13,231 nucleotides of DNA from an uncultured Clostridia bacterium (GTDB taxonomy: Bacteria > Bacillota > Clostridia > TANB77 > CAG-508). Under the pieces are notes generated by a model that saw only the letters and a program-made list of their open reading frames with translations, searched no databases and had not been told where the DNA came from. Below, one piece after another: positions 8,277 to 13,231 of this stretch (positions within the stretch are counted from its first letter, which is position 1; every line of letters starts with the position of its first letter). The stretch lies in the NCBI GenBank assembly GCA_934155625.1, contig CAKPHD010000041.1:1-13231 (forward strand), in the 5' to 3' direction. Position numbers and translations under genes: made by a program.

Positions 8277-9230
8277 TTATTGTTTTTTCATTTCTTTTTT
8301 TATTTTTTCTATTTTTTGTTTATTCAATCCTGTTATATCAGCAATTTGTTCTGTTGTCATTTTTAGTTTTAAAAGTTTTTTTGCAGTTTCTATTTTTTCT
8401 TTTTCTTGGCCTTGTTTTAGGCCTTCTTCATGTCCTTGTTTTAGGCCTTCTTCATGTCCTTGCTTTAGGCCTTCTTCATGTCCTTGCTTTAGGCCTTCTT
8501 CAGTTCCTTTATTTCTAGCATATGTCAATGCGGCCCTTTCTTCTAGCATAGACATTAGTCTAACCTCTTCCAATCTTTTTACCTCTTCATCGCCAGTTAA
8601 AACCTCGTAGTTTTCAAAAGCTTTTTTAACTTTTTTATTTTCTTTTTTCGCCATATCCAACAACTCCCCCTTCTCCATATCAATGAAGCTCAACCATTGG
8701 TTTACTGGAAGTGTCATATCAGGATTTTGTTCTCTAAACTTACTCAATTCTATGTAATAATATTTTACATCATTATTAAGTTCATAATCTCTATGATTTA
8801 CAGCAACCCTTACAGTCTCTGTTACATAATCTGGTAAATCAGTTAAATTGTAATCTAATATTGCTATAACTATAACTGGTTTAATTTTTTCAAAATCCTC
8901 TCCTGGTCCTAATTGTTCTGCTATTTTCTTGCTAGCATAAAATGTTGTTCTTTCTTCTATATTTCCGTAATTTCTTAGTTGTATCTCAACATTTATAAAT
9001 TCTCCTTTTTCCAGTTCTACACCTAAATCCAGTACACCATATTTTTGTTCTCTTGCTAATTGTTCCAGTCTTACATCATGCGCTACTTTTCTTATTGTTA
9101 TTTTTTCTCCTAGTACTGCTTCGAGAAAATCTTTCAAATACTCCTCATTTTCTTTTTGGCTAAAAAATGCCTTAAACATTAAATCGTTTTTCATCTTTAG
9201 TTTTGGTCTTATGTTTAATATTGCTTCCAT
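8277..9230 (-). CDS. Rpn-family PD-(D/E)XK nuclease (transposase-like) protein
   Basis: Protein of 317 aa from the ATG at 9228-9230, which has AAAGGAG eight bases upstream (9239-9245). An in-frame ATG six codons earlier (9246-9248) has no ribosome binding site. Residues 1-230 match the Rpn/PD-(D/E)XK family: NDLMFKAFF near 15-23, then the nuclease core GVLDLGVEL with D68 and INVEIQL with E82 and Q84, a D...ExQ metal-binding set. Residues about 252-285 hold the repeated octamer EEGLKQGH, common in this family near the C-terminus. The end (LLKLKMTTEQIADITGLNKQKI) looks like a small helical or HTH-like segment. Rpn proteins in E. coli are DNA endonucleases that promote RecA-independent recombination; some family members are implicated in phage defence. 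Whether this one acts as nuclease, mobile element or defence protein cannot be told here. The gene is single, with its own terminator. No flanking inverted repeats were seen. Confidence 0.88.
   Translation of the reverse strand: MEAILNIRPKLKMKNDLMFKAFFSQKENEEYLKDFLEAVLGEKITIRKVAHDVRLEQLAREQKYGVLDLGVELEKGEFINVEIQLRNYGNIEERTTFYASKKIAEQLGPGEDFEKIKPVIVIAILDYNLTDLPDYVTETVRVAVNHRDYELNNDVKYYYIELSKFREQNPDMTLPVNQWLSFIDMEKGELLDMAKKENKKVKKAFENYEVLTGDEEVKRLEEVRLMSMLEERAALTYARNKGTEEGLKQGHEEGLKQGHEEGLKQGHEEGLKQGQEKEKIETAKKLLKLKMTTEQIADITGLNKQKIEKIKKEMKKQ
8411..8506 (-). repeat. Four 24-bp tandem repeats in the nuclease gene
   Basis: Four head-to-tail 24-bp units at 8411-8434, 8435-8458, 8459-8482 and 8483-8506, encoding the octamer EEGLKQGH. 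Units 1 and 2 are identical. Units 3 and 4 share a T-to-C change, and unit 4 diverges in its last bases. The unit is a multiple of three, so copy-number change keeps the frame and changes only the length of the charged linker before the C-terminal helical segment. Confidence 0.92.
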
Positions 9231-9238
9231 GCTTTTTT

Positions 9239-9245
9239 CTCCTTT
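9239..9245 (-). promoter_or_regulatory. Ribosome binding site that sets the nuclease start
   Basis: AAAGGAG with an eight-base spacer to the ATG at 9228-9230. It overlaps the codons of the longer in-frame ATG at 9248, which itself has only AT-rich sequence upstream. The shorter 317-aa protein is therefore the better call. Confidence 0.8.
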
Positions 9246-9246
9246 C

Positions 9247-9275
9247 ATTATACTCTATTTTCTTTTAAATTTCAA
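9247..9275 (-). promoter_or_regulatory. Consensus-like promoter directly before the nuclease gene
   Basis: TTGAAA (9270-9275), 17-base spacer, TATAAT (9247-9252). It is a near-perfect sigma-A match, but transcription would start at about 9240, inside the ribosome binding site, giving an almost leaderless message. It could therefore be a chance match, with the promoter further up (9431-9459) doing the work. An eight-base direct repeat GAGCATAA lies just upstream (9281-9288 and 9298-9305). Confidence 0.4.
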
Positions 9276-9484
9276 TATTTGAGCATAACTAATAAACGAG
9301 CATAAGCATCACTCTCCGTTCATTTTCTAATTTTCTCTGCTGATTTTTGTATGATTCAAAAAATTTGAAAAAACAAAATTTTTACGAAAAAACTAAGTTG
9401 TCTTTGTACTACAAATCGAGTACTATTGAGATTGTAACATATTCTCCTCTATTTGGCAAGAGCTTTTTAAAAAATTTTATTGTT
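9276..9484. other. Non-coding AT-rich leader region upstream of the nuclease gene
   Basis: No supported gene. A plus-strand frame from 9347 has no ribosome binding site and runs into the palindrome, so I do not call it. The stretch holds the GAGCATAA direct repeats, the 9399-9416 hairpin and the upstream promoter candidate. It ends where the large palindrome begins. Confidence 0.5.
9431..9459 (-). promoter_or_regulatory. Alternative upstream promoter for the nuclease gene
   Basis: TTGCCA (9454-9459), 17-base spacer, TACAAT (9431-9436). It would give a leader of about 195 bases with a small hairpin, GTACT/AGTAC, at 9399-9416. It is plausible as an alternative to the promoter overlapping the start, but not proven. 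Confidence 0.35.
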
Positions 9485-9666
9485 CCAAAAGTAAGTATCT
9501 GTTACAATTCACAGCTAAATTATATAAAGTTTAGAAAATTAATAATATATTGTTTTTGAAATACCGCGTAAGCAACCAAACACCAAGGTATAAAAAAACA
9601 ATATATTATTAATTTCTAAATATATTTTCTTATAAAACGCGAATTGTAACAGGTACTTACTTTTGG
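9485..9666. repeat. 182-bp near-palindrome (long inverted repeat)
   Basis: Arms of about 74 bases (9485-9558 and 9593-9666) around a 34-base centre. The outer 26 bases of each arm pair with one mismatch (CCAAAAGTAAGTAtCTGTTACAATTC form), and the inner part AATTAATAATATATTGTTTTT is almost perfect. A poorly matched internal loop lies between them. The outer end sits four bases after the stop codon of the VanW-domain gene. It could be a MITE-like element, an extragenic palindrome, or a long hairpin that ends or protects that transcript. I see no clear target-site duplication. The motif GTTACAAT occurs in each arm and once more in the flank (9430-9437). Confidence 0.85.
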
Positions 9667-9670
9667 GTAA

Positions 9671-10393
9671 CTAACTATAAATTCTAGCAGTTATATTTTG
9701 TGCAGTATTTTCCATAACAATCTTTATAGTTTTCCCTGTATTATTTTTAAACTTAAAATCATAACTACCATAAGCAACAGCAGCATCTTTACCATCCTGA
9801 ATATATGGAACATGATTACTATGTTGATGTCTTTCTACAACTTCTAACCCAGGCACTTTCAAAACTGCATTATACAATGTTGTACTTACTTGGCAATTTC
9901 CTCCACCAAGTCCTTTTTCTTTTTTTCCATCCACATATATGTCTGCTTCTTGATATCCCTTAGCAGTTGTTGCCTTTCCTACCGTATTACAAAAAGAAAA
10001 AGTTTCTCCTGGCTTAACTTTTTTTGATGACAATGCTTTACATGTTATTGATATATTATTTTGTCTTTCCGATTTTTTAGTATAAATTTTTGTCGAAAAT
10101 TTTGCTATTTCTTTTTCCTGGTTTGATGTATTCGAATTATTGCTTGTATTCGTAGTTGTATTTATTGCCCCTGTATTACTATTTGTTTCATTAGAAGATT
10201 CATTCTTATTGTCATTGCTAACATTATTACTTGATATATTAACATTTTGGTTTGCACTACTTCTTTCAGCCTGATAATTAGACTCATTATTATTTTTTTC
10301 ACTAGTCTTTTTACTTTGCGAAGCATTCCACCACCACACTCCGCCGCCTATTACTATAGCAATTGCAACTAATATTATCACTATCTTTTTCAT
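9671..10393 (-). CDS. Membrane-anchored VanW-domain protein
   Basis: Protein of 240 aa from the ATG at 10391-10393, which has AAAGGATGA starting 16 bases upstream. The frame stays open for 68 more codons upstream, but that part has no ribosome binding site and crosses the divergent promoter. Residues 4-19 form a hydrophobic segment after MKK, followed by GGGVWWW: a signal anchor. Residues 25-95 are an Asn/Ser/Thr-rich linker of the kind used to span a cell wall. Residues 97-237 are the VanW domain: KVKPGETFSFCNTVG, GLGGGNCQVSTTLYNAVL (161-178), VVERHQHSNHVPY, DAAVAYGSYDFKFKN. VanW domains were named from vancomycin-resistance clusters, but their activity is unknown and most carriers, as probably here, have nothing to do with resistance. 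It is likely an extracytoplasmic envelope protein. The gene is single and divergent from the small gene and rpmE. Confidence 0.85.
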   Translation of the reverse strand: MKKIVIILVAIAIVIGGGVWWWNASQSKKTSEKNNNESNYQAERSSANQNVNISSNNVSNDNKNESSNETNSNTGAINTTTNTSNNSNTSNQEKEIAKFSTKIYTKKSERQNNISITCKALSSKKVKPGETFSFCNTVGKATTAKGYQEADIYVDGKKEKGLGGGNCQVSTTLYNAVLKVPGLEVVERHQHSNHVPYIQDGKDAAVAYGSYDFKFKNNTGKTIKIVMENTAQNITARIYS

Positions 10394-10449
10394 AATCTTC
10401 TCATCCTTTCTCGCTTTTAAATTATTTTGTCCCAAAATCCCAAATATTA

Positions 10450-10479
10450 TTGACAAATTAATAATAAATATAGTATAAT
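10450..10479 (+). promoter_or_regulatory. Strong sigma-A type promoter of the small ORF-rpmE unit
   Basis: Perfect TTGACA (10450-10455), 18-base spacer, perfect TATAAT (10474-10479). Predicted transcription starts near 10486, giving a leader of about 26 bases before the small gene. This is the best promoter match in the window. Confidence 0.8.
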
Positions 10480-10511
10480 TGTTTGTGTATAAATTTTTAA
10501 AGGAGATTATT

Positions 10512-10688
10512 ATGTTAGCTAAGTATTGGAAAAAAATTGGTTTATTTATTTTAATAATTGCTTGTATATTTAATATAATGACAAAATTAGTAAACAAAAT
10601 GTCATTAAAAAGCGAGCTTGAAACTTCAGCAACATATGTAAATCAAGAGAAAAATAAAAATTTAGACGAAGATAACAAAAATAATTAA
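10512..10688 (+). CDS. Small single-pass membrane protein, unrecognised
   Basis: 58 aa. The start ATG at 10512 is chosen because AAAGGAG (10499-10505) lies six bases upstream; an earlier in-frame ATG at 10479 overlaps the -10 box. Residues 1-8 are basic (MLAKYWKK), 9-25 are hydrophobic (IGLFILIIACIFNIMTK), and the rest is hydrophilic, ending in an Asp/Asn/Lys-rich tail. The predicted topology is one membrane segment with a short polar domain. Loosely, this resembles short FtsB/DivIC-like proteins, but the stretch after the membrane segment is too short for a real coiled coil, so I give no family. It lies directly behind the strong promoter and 31 bases before rpmE, so it should be cotranscribed with L31. 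Promoter, ribosome binding site and spacing all argue for a real gene. Confidence 0.72.
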   Translation: MLAKYWKKIGLFILIIACIFNIMTKLVNKMSLKSELETSATYVNQEKNKNLDEDNKNN

Positions 10689-10719
10689 TATACTTATATT
10701 TGGAAAGAGGTGAATTCAC

Positions 10720-10920
10720 ATGAAAGAAGGATTACATCCAACATACAACCAAACAACAATCACATGTGCATGTGGTAATGTATTAGAAGTTGGTTCAACA
10801 AAAAAAGATTTAAAAGTAGATGTTTGCTCAAAATGTCATCCATACTGGACAGGTAACTTAAGACTTGACACTAAAGGTGGTAGAGCAGCTAGATTTAAAG
10901 AAAAATATGGTATTGCATAA
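10720..10920 (+). CDS. rpmE: 50S ribosomal protein L31 (zinc-binding type)
   Basis: 66 aa, full length for the type A L31 family. It begins MKEGLHPTY and ends GGRAARFKEKYGIA, as expected. Four cysteines, C16, C18, C36 and C39 (CAC and CSKC), form the zinc site of the C+ form of L31. L31 sits at the bridge between the two ribosomal subunits, and in other bacteria the zinc form can be replaced by a zinc-free paralogue when zinc is short. A good ribosome binding site (AAAGAGGTGA, 10704-10713) stands six bases before the ATG. It is the second gene of the unit led by the 58-aa membrane protein and is followed by a terminator. Confidence 0.96.
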   Translation: MKEGLHPTYNQTTITCACGNVLEVGSTKKDLKVDVCSKCHPYWTGNLRLDTKGGRAARFKEKYGIA

Positions 10921-10925
10921 AAAAA

Positions 10926-10954
10926 TGGCTTTCGAACGAAGCCACTTTTTTTTT
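10926..10954 (+). terminator. Rho-independent terminator after rpmE
   Basis: TGGCTT, a seven-base loop, AAGCCA, one C and then nine T. It starts five bases after the rpmE stop codon. The AAAAA on its left makes it partly symmetrical. Confidence 0.88.
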
Positions 10955-10960
10955 GTACAA

Positions 10961-10990
10961 AAAAATCACCTAATATAATAGGCGATTTTT
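10961..10990 (-). terminator. Rho-independent terminator after the GT39 gene
   Basis: Arms AAAAATCACC (10961-10970) and GGCGATTTTT (10981-10990) around a 10-base AT loop, with one G-T pair. On the minus strand it ends in a run of T, about a dozen bases after the stop at 11002. Together with the rpmE terminator it closes two convergent units. Confidence 0.82.
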
Positions 10991-11001
10991 CTGTATATAT
11001 T

Positions 11002-12495
11002 TTATTTTTCTAATAAAATTATTTTATAACTATAATCATGATACTTTGTAAAGAAATCTTTTTCAGAAACTTTGTTATATCCAGTTCCTTCAAAAATTTC
11101 ATCTGTAACTGAATTATATGCATTATCAACAAACCAAATTCTGTTTGAACAATTTCCAATAAAATCTTTTGTTACTGCAACTTCATAATTAGGTCCAAAA
11201 GCTTTATATGCCTCTTCTACTCCCCAATTATCTTCATTATAAAAATATACTTGATTATCTGCAAACTGTACAGCTACAACAGAGCCACCTCCAAAATCTG
11301 CATACACTATTGTATCTCCTTCTTGCACATTTTCATTAAGATAATTCATTGGTTCCTGATTTGAATAATCATAATTATCTTTCATCATAACAATATTGTT
11401 GTATACTCCTAATATTGCAATTACTGCAAGTATTGAAATTACTTCTATTCTATTTTTCTCTTTTCCTAATATAAAACTTACAGCAAATATGTATAATCCT
11501 GTTACTACAAATAAATATCTATAATACAATATTGATGTTTTCATTACAACTGTAATAATTATAGCTGCAACTATAACTGCAAAATATACTATTACAGACC
11601 ATTTAAATGCATTTAAATTTTCTTTCGCTTTTGAATATTTATATGTTTTATAAATCATATATGCATATAACTCTAAAGCAAGCACTGTTGGTACTAATAG
11701 ACCTGTATAATCTGAAGTTTTTACATATCCAGCTAGCTGTGAACTTAACAATTCCATTGGAGTTTTTGGAAATGAAAATCCAATCCAAAATCCTCCAGAA
11801 ACATTGCTTAGCTGTGTTGCAAAATTTACTAACCAAGGTAGATATGCCAATCCTTGTAAAACTCCAAATGATACTATAAATATTATACCTTTCTTTCTTT
11901 TCTTTACTATTAAGTAAATTAGTAAAAATACATTTATTAATCCTGCTGCCATCAATCCATAATAATGTAAATATATACTTGCCAAACTTGATAATCCAAA
12001 TATTATCCAATTTTTTGTATTATCTTCTTTTGTAAGTCTATATGCATAAATTGCAAGAATTGTTACTGCTAATATTGCCCAAGAATACATTCTTATTTCT
12101 ATTGCATATTGAGCCATCTCTGGCAAAAACGCAGATAAAAATGAAAATATAAATCCTGTTTTTTCTCCAAAATCTTTTCTTATATGAGTATATCCCAAAA
12201 TAATCATCAGAGCTATTGGAATAACAGAAAATATTCTATATGCCATTATTGAACCACCAGTTATTAGATACACAACTCTTAGCATCCAATAATATAAAAT
12301 CGGATGTACATCATGGCCACCAATTGACCAGATTTCGCCCAATGTATGTCTTGCTAATCCTACAGAATAACTTTCGTCAAACCATAAATTGCTATGAAAA
12401 GCCCCAAGTGATACAAATATTATTCCTATCATAATTACAGCTATATGCCATTGTTTTAAAGTAATTGCCTTCAATTTTTCTTTGATTTTATCCAT
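11002..12495 (-). CDS. GT39/ArnT-like polytopic membrane glycosyltransferase
   Basis: 497 aa. The ATG at 12493-12495 has AGGAGG seven to eight bases upstream. About ten hydrophobic segments lie between residues 17 and 372, and a soluble domain of about 125 residues follows at the C-terminus (373-497). Family marks are WFDESYSVGLA with D40 and E41 in the first outer loop, HDVHPILYYWMLR (61-73) and YRIFSVIP, all typical of the PMT_2/ArnT-type GT-C fold. These enzymes move a sugar or aminosugar from a polyprenyl-phosphate carrier onto protein, lipid or wall polymer on the outer side of the membrane. Acceptor and sugar are unknown here, and no partner gene for the pathway is next to it. It is the only gene of its unit, with terminators on both sides. 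Confidence 0.9.
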   Translation of the reverse strand: MDKIKEKLKAITLKQWHIAVIMIGIIFVSLGAFHSNLWFDESYSVGLARHTLGEIWSIGGHDVHPILYYWMLRVVYLITGGSIMAYRIFSVIPIALMIILGYTHIRKDFGEKTGFIFSFLSAFLPEMAQYAIEIRMYSWAILAVTILAIYAYRLTKEDNTKNWIIFGLSSLASIYLHYYGLMAAGLINVFLLIYLIVKKRKKGIIFIVSFGVLQGLAYLPWLVNFATQLSNVSGGFWIGFSFPKTPMELLSSQLAGYVKTSDYTGLLVPTVLALELYAYMIYKTYKYSKAKENLNAFKWSVIVYFAVIVAAIIITVVMKTSILYYRYLFVVTGLYIFAVSFILGKEKNRIEVISILAVIAILGVYNNIVMMKDNYDYSNQEPMNYLNENVQEGDTIVYADFGGGSVVAVQFADNQVYFYNEDNWGVEEAYKAFGPNYEVAVTKDFIGNCSNRIWFVDNAYNSVTDEIFEGTGYNKVSEKDFFTKYHDYSYKIILLEK

Positions 12496-12531
12496 TTTTT
12501 CGTTCCTCCTACGAATATTTCAACACACTTA

Positions 12532-12559
12532 TTCTACTAAAAAATGAAAAAAATAGCAA
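12532..12559 (-). promoter_or_regulatory. Possible promoter of the GT39 gene
   Basis: TTGCTA (12554-12559), 16-base spacer, TAGAAT (12532-12537), about 30 bases before the ribosome binding site. The -35 element lies in the distal arm of the gerW terminator, so the match may be chance. A promoter is needed in this 54-base gap if the terminator works. Confidence 0.35.
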
Positions 12560-12576
12560 GTTTTTCTTGCTATTTT
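12550..12576 (-). terminator. Rho-independent terminator after the gerW-like gene
   Basis: Perfect 11-base arms AAAATAGCAAG and CTTGCTATTTT around a five-base loop, followed on the minus strand by more T. It lies about 11 bases after the stop codon of the GerW-like gene. Confidence 0.88.
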
Positions 12577-12587
12577 ATTTATTAGTA

Positions 12588-13157
12588 TTATTCATCTCCA
12601 AAAACCTCTCCGTCAGACTCTACATAGTTTGCCTTGTGAATATTCTCTTCTACTTTTTCTTCTTGTTTTTGGACTTCTGGGCTTTTTTGCTTTTCATAAG
12701 ATCTATTACGCATCTCATTTATAATCTTTTTAGTTCTTGCTTCTTTTTCTTGTATTGTTTTATTAAACATCTCATTTATTTTTTGCATCAAATCTGGTAC
12801 ATAATCCAAGATTCTATCCAAACAAGAATCATGGTCAACAGGCATCAACTTAACACTTCCTTCTTGTACCACTAAAAATGCAACTGGATTTATAGAAACA
12901 CCAGCCCCTGCACCACCTCCAAATGGCAACTTGTACTGAATCTCTTCATCTTTGTCTTTTTTATTGTACTCTTTTAAAGTCTCTCCTCTAAACTCACTTC
13001 CACCTGCAGCAAAACCAAAACTAACTTTAGAAATTGGAATAATAGTTATCCCTACTTGAGTTTCTATCGGCTCCCCTATAATTGTATTTACATCTACCAT
13101 ATTTTGAATACTGCTCATAGCTGTAATCATAAGATTTTCTATTGGATGTTCATTCAT
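12588..13157 (-). CDS. gerW: GerW/YtfJ family sporulation protein
   Basis: 189 aa from the ATG at 13155-13157 (MNEHPIENLM), which fits the family start. AAAGGA lies 12 bases upstream, a slightly long spacing. A longer in-frame ATG at 13167-13169 is fused to that site and less likely. Residues 1-125 are the GerW domain: HPIENLM, MVDVNTIIGEPIET, SKVSFGFAAGGSEF (43-56), FGGGAGAGVSINPVAFLVV (79-97). B. subtilis GerW (YtfJ) is made during sporulation and is needed for lysozyme-dependent germination. The charged tail (about 135-189, Glu/Lys-rich) looks like an extension beyond the conserved domain and is probably helical. The family is also found in relatives that may not sporulate, so its presence alone does not prove spore formation. 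Confidence 0.9.
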   Translation of the reverse strand: MNEHPIENLMITAMSSIQNMVDVNTIIGEPIETQVGITIIPISKVSFGFAAGGSEFRGETLKEYNKKDKDEEIQYKLPFGGGAGAGVSINPVAFLVVQEGSVKLMPVDHDSCLDRILDYVPDLMQKINEMFNKTIQEKEARTKKIINEMRNRSYEKQKSPEVQKQEEKVEENIHKANYVESDGEVFGDE

Positions 13158-13231
13158 ACTAAAATTCATTCCTTTCTCGCTTCGCTCAAAGGCACACATA
13201 GGTATGAAAGCCTTGAGTTTGAAGCATTCTC
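13158..13231 (-). other. Edge sequence, possibly the tail of a gene upstream of gerW
   Basis: Two minus-strand frames are open from the right edge. One ends with a TGA at 13166-13168, eight bases before the gerW start (tail ...SEARKE). The other ends with a TGA at 13186-13188 (tail ...FHTYVCL). Either could be the end of the upstream gene; a DUF2953 protein often precedes gerW in relatives. The stretch is too short to decide. Confidence 0.25.

Noticed and set aside
8176..8610. Plus-strand frame with PCFRPSS repeats
   Set aside because: It is antisense to the 24-bp repeats of the nuclease gene and runs across that gene's terminator; the repeat is a by-product of the minus-strand coding repeats.
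9347..9559. Plus-strand frame of 70 codons upstream of the nuclease gene
   Set aside because: It has no ribosome binding site, no recognisable domain, and its end lies within the left arm of the palindrome.
8277..9666. Nuclease gene plus palindrome as one transposon with terminal repeats
   Set aside because: The palindrome ends (CCAAAAGTAAG) do not recur on the other side of the nuclease gene, and no target-site duplication is visible.
9671..10393. VanW domain as a sign of vancomycin resistance
   Set aside because: No vanA/B-type ligase, vanH, vanX or two-component genes are in the window, and VanW domains are widespread outside resistance clusters.
10394..10597. N-terminal extension of the VanW-domain protein by 68 codons
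   Set aside because: It has no ribosome binding site at the upstream ATG and overlaps the divergent promoter, while the inner ATG has a ribosome binding site and begins a typical signal anchor.
11648..12010. Minus-strand frame of 120 codons within the GT39 gene
   Set aside because: It is a shadow in another frame of the intact glycosyltransferase gene and has no domain or start site of its own.

Overview
The window is very AT-rich. It has strong AGGAGG-type ribosome binding sites, short intergenic gaps and classic stem-plus-T-run terminators. Together with a GerW/YtfJ-family gene, a BspA-type DUF285 surface protein and a zinc-type ribosomal protein L31, this points to a low-GC Gram-positive bacterium, most likely an uncultured gut Clostridia member. 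No taxonomic marker gene is present, so this is inference. All genes lie on the minus strand except a two-gene plus-strand unit near 10.5-10.9 kb.

Layout, left to right. (1) 1-8022, minus: one giant open frame of 2674 codons with no stop, cut by the left edge. It encodes a secreted modular surface protein made of an N-terminal membrane segment, an acidic region, and five copies of a DUF285/BspA module. Each module has a fixed head (FLGNTSIQRQNIENVTF, then WDVS, then a conserved Cys), a stack of 29-residue repeats and, in the four complete copies, a closing cap. Modules 2 and 4 carry a LamG/concanavalin-like domain inserted inside the head. Three Ig-like segments separate modules 4 and 5. (2) 8277-9230, minus: an Rpn/PD-(D/E)XK nuclease-family protein with four 24-bp in-frame tandem repeats and its own terminator. 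(3) 9231-9670: non-coding, with promoter-like motifs for the nuclease gene and a 182-bp near-palindrome. (4) 9671-10393, minus: a membrane-anchored VanW-domain protein. (5) 10450-10954, plus: strong promoter, a 58-aa single-pass membrane protein, rpmE, terminator. (6) 11002-12495, minus: a GT39/ArnT-like polytopic glycosyltransferase. (7) 12588-13157, minus: a GerW/YtfJ sporulation protein, followed at the right edge by possible tail sequence of an upstream gene.

The genes do not form one pathway. Several act at the cell envelope (giant surface protein, VanW-domain protein, GT39 enzyme, small membrane protein), while rpmE and gerW are housekeeping or sporulation genes. The surface protein and the nuclease gene both contain internal tandem repeats that are alike at DNA level, so both could change length by recombination or slippage. 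The most unusual features are the strictly alternating LamG insertion in the surface protein, the large palindrome at 9485-9666, and the unrecognised small membrane gene placed in front of rpmE.
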